NCBI RefSeq assembly: GCF_020921035.1
Contig: NC_063153.1
Location: 12,648,001-12,712,000 of the forward strand
From: Rhodamnia argentea
Lineage: Eukaryota; Streptophyta; Magnoliopsida; Myrtales; Myrtaceae
Length of the DNA: 64,000 nt
Direction: 5' to 3'
Made by a program: the position numbers and the translations under genes. Of the stretch, positions 62,981-64,000 are shown piece by piece. The notes under the pieces were generated by a model. The model was not told the DNA's origin, did not search any database, and saw nothing but the letters and a program-made list of their open reading frames with translations. Position 1 is the stretch's first letter. Each line of letters opens with the position of its first letter.

Positions 62981-63212
62981 GGCGAAAACCTCGAGCCGTG
63001 AGACGATCGACCTAAGCATCGCGCGCTTTACGCGGGACGAAGCTCAGAGAGCGAGAGCTCGACAGGCTGTTCAATTCGCTATAAAGGCTAAGGCGTGCTC
63101 GGAGTTGGAATTCCGCAACCTTTTCGCGGTACCTTAAAAAGTATCAGGTCGCTCGAGCCTTACACGTTAGCGTTGTCCTCAAGGCCACGATGGAGGAGGA
63201 GTAGGAAGAAGA
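62981..63212 (+). repeat. Direct-repeat module, copy B
   Basis: Begins GGCGAAAACCTCGAGCCGTG. It includes a TATA-like CTATAAAGGC (about 63080) and runs to GGAGGAGTAGGAAGA. A short tandem of its first 33 bp precedes it (62950-62981). Function unknown. It could be an LTR of a small TRIM-type element, but TG...CA ends are not evident. Confidence 0.6.
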
Positions 63213-63505
63213 CGTTAACAAAGCAACTGCCCCTTGGTGCGCCCTAGGGAATAAAGAGCAAATGACGCGTGCAACCTTTTTGGCGTGTTATTTTCCATAT
63301 TAAATGGCCATTCAGGTGGATTAAATAAATAAAAAATATAAACAAATAAAGACAAGAGGGTCCGCTGTTCCGACAGCGGACCGTTAGATAATACCTGTCC
63401 AAAATATGAGTCGATCGCTTTAGTAGCTTTGGCCAAAAGACCGGTGGAAGAGGCAAAGGACAACAACGCTTTATGTGAAATTCTTCACGACGTCGAGTCG
63501 TGCGT
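63213..63505. other. Upstream flank of tRNA-Ala
   Basis: No gene. CAACAACG occurs about 45 bp before the tRNA. The overlapping minus-strand ORFs have no family features. Confidence 0.4.
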
Positions 63506-63578
63506 GGGGATGTAGCTCAAACGGTAGAGCGCTCGCTTTGCATGCGAGAGGTACGGGGTTCGATACCCCGCATCTCCA
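63506..63578 (+). tRNA. tRNA-Ala-UGC: tRNA-Ala(UGC)
   Basis: A complete 73-nt cloverleaf. Acceptor stem GGGGATG pairs with CATCTCC (one G-U), D-arm region GCTCAAACGGTAGAGC, anticodon stem CTCGC/GCGAG with loop TTTGCAT giving anticodon TGC, T-arm CGGGG-TTCGATA-CCCCG, and discriminator A. The A-box (TAGCTCAAACGG) and B-box (GGTTCGATACC) are intact. No intron. A run of 20 T (63584-63603) follows as the Pol III terminator. A cytosolic nuclear tRNA. Confidence 0.97.
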
Positions 63579-63583
63579 ATTGG

Positions 63584-63603
63584 TTTTTTTTTTTTTTTTT
63601 TTT
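63584..63603 (+). terminator. Pol III terminator of tRNA-Ala
   Basis: 20 consecutive T, starting 6 bp after the discriminator base. Far longer than the four or five T needed. Confidence 0.85.
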
Positions 63604-63825
63604 GCTTTTCTCGGAGAGAGAGAGTGAGAGAAAAGGAAATTGAGAATAATGTAATTGGAATTAGAAAATATTTGGTACAAGAACTGAATTTTCTGGTAAG
63701 CAACGCTTACCACTATTTCGTGTCAACATACTTTATTATTTTCTCGTCTATTTTCTATGAATTCAATTTCGCTATATGTATCCACACCAGCAACGCCAAT
63801 TATTATTATTATTATTTGGTATTTT

Positions 63826-64000
63826 CTATTTCTCCTTTTCGTAGTCCTGGCTGGTGTAGGGGCTGAACGCCTCGAAGAACCAGTTGTTCTTCCTCCAAGC
63901 CCTCCATCCCATCTCCTCGCAGATGTCGTCGTCGTGGTTGATGCTGTAGGTGGAGATGCAGTGCCTCCGGTAGAACCTGGTCGTCCTCTTGCTCACCTCC
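63826..64000 (-). CDS. C-terminal part of an unrecognised protein
   Basis: A minus-strand frame open from the window edge to TAG at 63826. It encodes 57 residues including KRTTRFYRRHCISTYSINHD, CEEMGWRAWRKNNWFFEAFS and a charged end QDYEKEK. The GC-rich, codon-biased composition in an AT-rich setting argues for real coding sequence. I do not recognise the family; no membrane segment or catalytic motif is visible in this part. It may be a last exon or the end of a single-exon gene. Confidence 0.6.
   Translation of the reverse strand, partial: EVSKRTTRFYRRHCISTYSINHDDDICEEMGWRAWRKNNWFFEAFSPYTSQDYEKEK

Noticed and set aside
1..64000. CRISPR arrays, operons, prophage or bacterial-type defence systems
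   Set aside because: The window is plant nuclear DNA throughout; no such structure is present.

Overview
This window is nuclear DNA of a flowering plant. Genes have many short GT-AG introns, introns and intergenic DNA are AT-rich, and MITE-like repeats and decayed Ty1/copia retrotransposons fill the gaps. The 805-residue sucrose synthase reads, from memory, very close to the xylem SUS1 of Eucalyptus, so a Myrtaceae origin (Eucalyptus or a relative) is the best guess. That is an inference; no search was run.

Layout: (1) 1-8164 (+): the 3' two-thirds of a SAC-domain phosphoinositide phosphatase gene, with its 5' end outside the window and introns carrying a hAT-type MITE, a MITE with a nested SINE tail, and a tRNA-Glu-like pseudogene. 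(2) 10240-12773 (-): complete eIF3 subunit k gene, 8 exons, 225 aa, with a telo-box upstream. (3) 15916-22159 (-), with a 5' leader reaching about 23.3 kb: complete NACK/TETRASPORE-type kinesin-7, 14 coding exons, 938 aa. (4) 23.4-39.4 kb: repeat-dominated, with two decayed copia elements of one lineage, several long hairpin-like TIR elements, and one TIR element that has captured a fragment of an ankyrin-repeat gene. (5) 39.4-46.2 kb (+): complete sucrose synthase gene with 13 coding exons and two candidate promoters. (6) 46.2-52.3 kb: intergenic, mostly repeats. (7) 52445-52885 (+): intronless SAUR of the SAUR76-78 type. (8) 56382-57242 (-), leader to about 58.7 kb: intron-containing SAUR. 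(9) 58.8-63.5 kb: intergenic, with a frameshifted LONGIFOLIA/TRM-like pseudogene and a duplicated module of about 220 bp. (10) 63506-63578 (+): tRNA-Ala(UGC). (11) 63826-64000 (-): the last exon or 3' end of an unrecognised gene.

The genes are independent housekeeping or growth genes rather than a cluster: membrane phosphoinositide turnover, translation initiation, cell-plate expansion in cytokinesis, sucrose cleavage supplying UDP-glucose to cell walls, and auxin-responsive growth. I found no gene cluster or defence system that would count as a new biological system. The more unusual material is in the repeats: gene capture by a TIR element, nested insertions with readable target-site duplications, a pseudogene that still aligns through several frameshifts, and a recurrent CT/GA tract at several gene starts. 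Exon joins were derived by hand from splice consensus, reading frame and remembered family sequences, and all phases close; UTR ends are approximate.
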